Shown here one piece after another: positions 61,905 to 64,000 of a DNA stretch of 64,000 bases. Source of the stretch: Grifola frondosa (taxonomy: Eukaryota; Basidiomycota; Agaricomycetes; Polyporales; Grifolaceae); contig LUGG01000001.1 of the NCBI GenBank assembly GCA_001683735.1, forward strand, positions 2,046,001-2,110,000. Direction: 5' to 3'. Under the pieces are notes generated by a model that did no database searches, was not told the origin of the DNA, and saw nothing but the letters and a program-made list of their open reading frames with translations. Position numbers and translations under genes: made by a program. Each line of letters starts with the position of its first letter. The first letter of the stretch is position 1.

Positions 61905-61963
61905 ACGAATGGAATGCGTGGATTACGGTATCAAATTAAAAGCACACCACTACGTTTACAATG

Positions 61964-63894
61964 TCAGAACACATATGACCAGTTGAAACAGTTGGTGAAG
62001 TTAAACATCGGTGGGTTGCGGTGCTGTTCGAATTTCATATCAGCATCACATGCGATCAGTGCAGTGAGTGATTCGGACTTACGACAACATGCATTTTCAG
62101 ATGGGTCACAGGCTTGGTCGGCTGGGCAAACAATGAGGCATGACGTTTCTTCTGACGTCTGGAGGGAATCAGATAAGACACCATAAGTCACAGTTGAAGA
62201 AAGAACGGGCAACACCAACCTTGAGATGTTCGTCTGGGGAGAGTTTCTTGGCGGATGATACTCGGGTTGGATTGTGCTCGAATGAATTCCATGTTGGTGG
62301 AGCACCATCCTGATTTTCGCAGCGACAGGCATGAAGTCATGATTACGCGACGCCATGACATGCACAGAAGCCACGATCTTCGTCTCGGAGAGCTGCCAGA
62401 TGTGAAGCTCGTGCAAGGACAAGACACCGTCTACAGCCAGGATGGCCTCTCGGACTTCCTCTAGGGATACTTCGGACGGCACGCCCTGCAGGAGAATAAA
62501 TGAAGTGCTACGAACTACTCACAGTCGTCAAGCACTATTTCGATCAAAAGCAGAATATATGCGCACCGAGGGGAAGAGCGGACGAGAAAATGATCGCCGT
62601 GATGACCAGACTGATCATGGGGTCGAAATAGAACTTGAAACTCCACGACGTAAGCCAGATAACCAGGCCTGTCGCAATGACGCCCACGTTGCCCAGCGCG
62701 TCTCCGAGAACGTGCAGCAGAAGGGCTCGCATGTTCATCGACGCGTGCGAGTGGCCCGGCGCACCGTGTCCATGCGCTTGATCCTCGTGTAGGGAATGTG
62801 GGACGGACTCGACTGACGCAGTTTCGGATACAAGCAGGGGTGTGGTCTCAATGACTATTGGGTGGTCGCCCGCGGATGAGCTCGACACAGGCTCGTCAAC
62901 GTAGGAGGAGCCATCTATGCTTCTACGGGGTGGACGCGAGTGCGAGCGGCTAAGTCGCGATTTTCTAGACGGAGATGGCGAGCGGGCGCGCGCGATGTCC
63001 TGCGCCGCTTGGACCATAGAAGCACGGGTAGCAGCGGGATGTCCGTACAAAGAGGAATATGACTCGGAGCGTTCACGTGAGCGAGGCTTCATGATGTTCT
63101 GTGGAACAGCGGCCACCCTGGGAGTGCTTTGTCCCGTGGGGGATGAGCTCAGGCTCGAAGTTTTGGAAGCGGGTACACTTCCGGGTTTGTGACCGTGGTC
63201 GTGGCCATGTTCTGAGAAAACACAATGAGACGATATCGAAATTGGTGGGACACGACGTACCGTGGAACAAAAACAGGCCTACAATGTTCGAGGCAAGACC
63301 CAAGGATCCCACCAAGACAACAAGGCGGGGATTCGATATTTCTATGACGACATGAATCAGTATCTCGATAATCGCTATCTCGTGCTGGCACCAATACTGA
63401 CCTGGAGTGCTGAAGAACCGTTCCACAGCTTCCAAGAAGATAGAAAAGCAGAGAGCGAGGAGAAAGACACCATTGATCAAGGCAGCGAGGATTTCGGCGC
63501 GGTGCCAGCCGTACGAATAACGAGAGTCGGTATGCGTTTGATTTGTGAGCTGTCCAGAGTAGAGATATGAGTACGATTTTGCAGATGAGTAACAGAGAGC
63601 GAACCTTGATAGCATATAGCGCGACAACCAGACTCATCACATCACTGCACAAACGTGTAAGTCATCCGTTCTCAATTCCGTTTGTCAGATTTTTATCAGA
63701 TTGCCAACTGCGTACTTTAGCATATGAAAACTGTCCGCGACGAGAGCGAGCGACCCCACAGCATAACCTGTGCGAGGCAGTCAAGAGTCCGAACTGGCAC
63801 ACGAAGATGAATATTACTAACCAACGATGAGCTCGACGAAGAAAAATATAACATCGATTATGAGGAGGACGATGATGCGGGTTGCGCGCGACAT
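61964..63894 (-). CDS. Zinc transporter of the cation diffusion facilitator family (ZRC1/COT1-like)
   Basis: H+-coupled Zn2+ (possibly Co2+) exporter into the vacuole. The ATG at 63894 begins MSRATRIIVLLIIDVIFFFV; TM2 carries the metal site in YAVGSLALVADSFHMLND-VM (HxxxD). TM3-TM4 follow (WHRAEILAALINGVFLLALC, NPRLVVLVGSLGLASNIVGL). A long His/Ser-rich cytosolic loop has EHGHDHGHKPG and, after a Ser/Arg region, HEDQAHGHGAPGHSHAS. TM5 has LLLHVLGDALGNVGVIATGL with the second HxxxD, and TM6 SFKFYFDPMISLVITAIIFS. The C-terminal domain reads STSFILLQGVP, LSLHELHIWQLSETKIVASV and HHGIHSSTIQPE-like HQHGIHSSTIQPEYHP, then ACDPSENACC. The stop is at 61964. The frame is intact over eight or more exons. 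Only 59 nt separates its stop from the MED5 stop. Confidence 0.93.
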
Positions 63895-64000
63895 CGCGGA
63901 TTCATGCAGAGACGGAGGAGGTGAAAGAAAGAAAGCAGGAATTGGAGATCACTGCGGGCGACCGGCTGGAGGCCACTAGGATCTCACGTGCACTTACGAC

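Overview
This is a stretch of nuclear DNA from a filamentous basidiomycete fungus, most likely an Agaricomycete. Genes are cut by many 45-70 nt GT-AG introns and lie on both strands. The protein set is eukaryotic and fungal: eisosome Pil1, Med5, Elp4, mitochondrial EF-Tu, Imp1 protease, Pex14 and F-box proteins. The species cannot be named from the sequence alone. I see no CRISPR array, rRNA, convincing tRNA, viral or toxin gene, and no recognisable transposon.

Layout. 1-1549 holds the 5' part of an AMP-binding (NRPS-like) enzyme on the minus strand, broken by many frameshifts. 3.9-5.4 kb is an F-box/LRR-like gene. 8.0-18.2 kb is a compact housekeeping block: a four-TM membrane protein, a Fyv6/NIP30 protein, ESS2, NudE, exosome CSL4 and pyruvate dehydrogenase E2. 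18.5-21.6 kb is a coiled-coil gene that starts with five exons each encoding one repeat and ends in a DUF6697-like domain. 21.7-34.5 kb holds an SDR, TTC1-like TPR protein, IMP1, ELP4, a second F-box-type gene, TRM44, PIL1 and eIF4E. 35.3-39.4 kb holds two divergent genes of one uncharacterised family. 41.5-42.3 kb is an SPF30-like Tudor protein. 42.3-45.7 kb is gene-poor. 45.7-63.9 kb is dense again: RIO2, NAA40, a complex I ESSS subunit, glycine cleavage H protein, EF-Tu, PEX14, a GRIP golgin, MED5 and a zinc transporter.

How the genes relate. Several pairs are head to head with 140-490 bp between start codons (CSL4/E2, IMP1/ELP4, SDR/TTC1, EF-Tu/PEX14, RIO2/NAA40, membrane protein/NIP30), so shared promoters are likely. 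Six products act in mitochondria (E2, IMP1, complex I ESSS, H protein, EF-Tu) or peroxisomes (PEX14), but no pathway cluster is evident. ESS2, the NIP30/Fyv6 protein and the SPF30-like protein are all linked to pre-mRNA splicing.

Quality caveat. About ten conserved genes carry single missing bases, often in short C or G runs, while neighbouring genes read cleanly. This looks more like sequence error than biology. The most novel-looking items are the divergent paralogue pair at 35.3-39.4 kb, which share intron positions, phases and exact exon lengths, and the exon-repeat gene at 18.5 kb.
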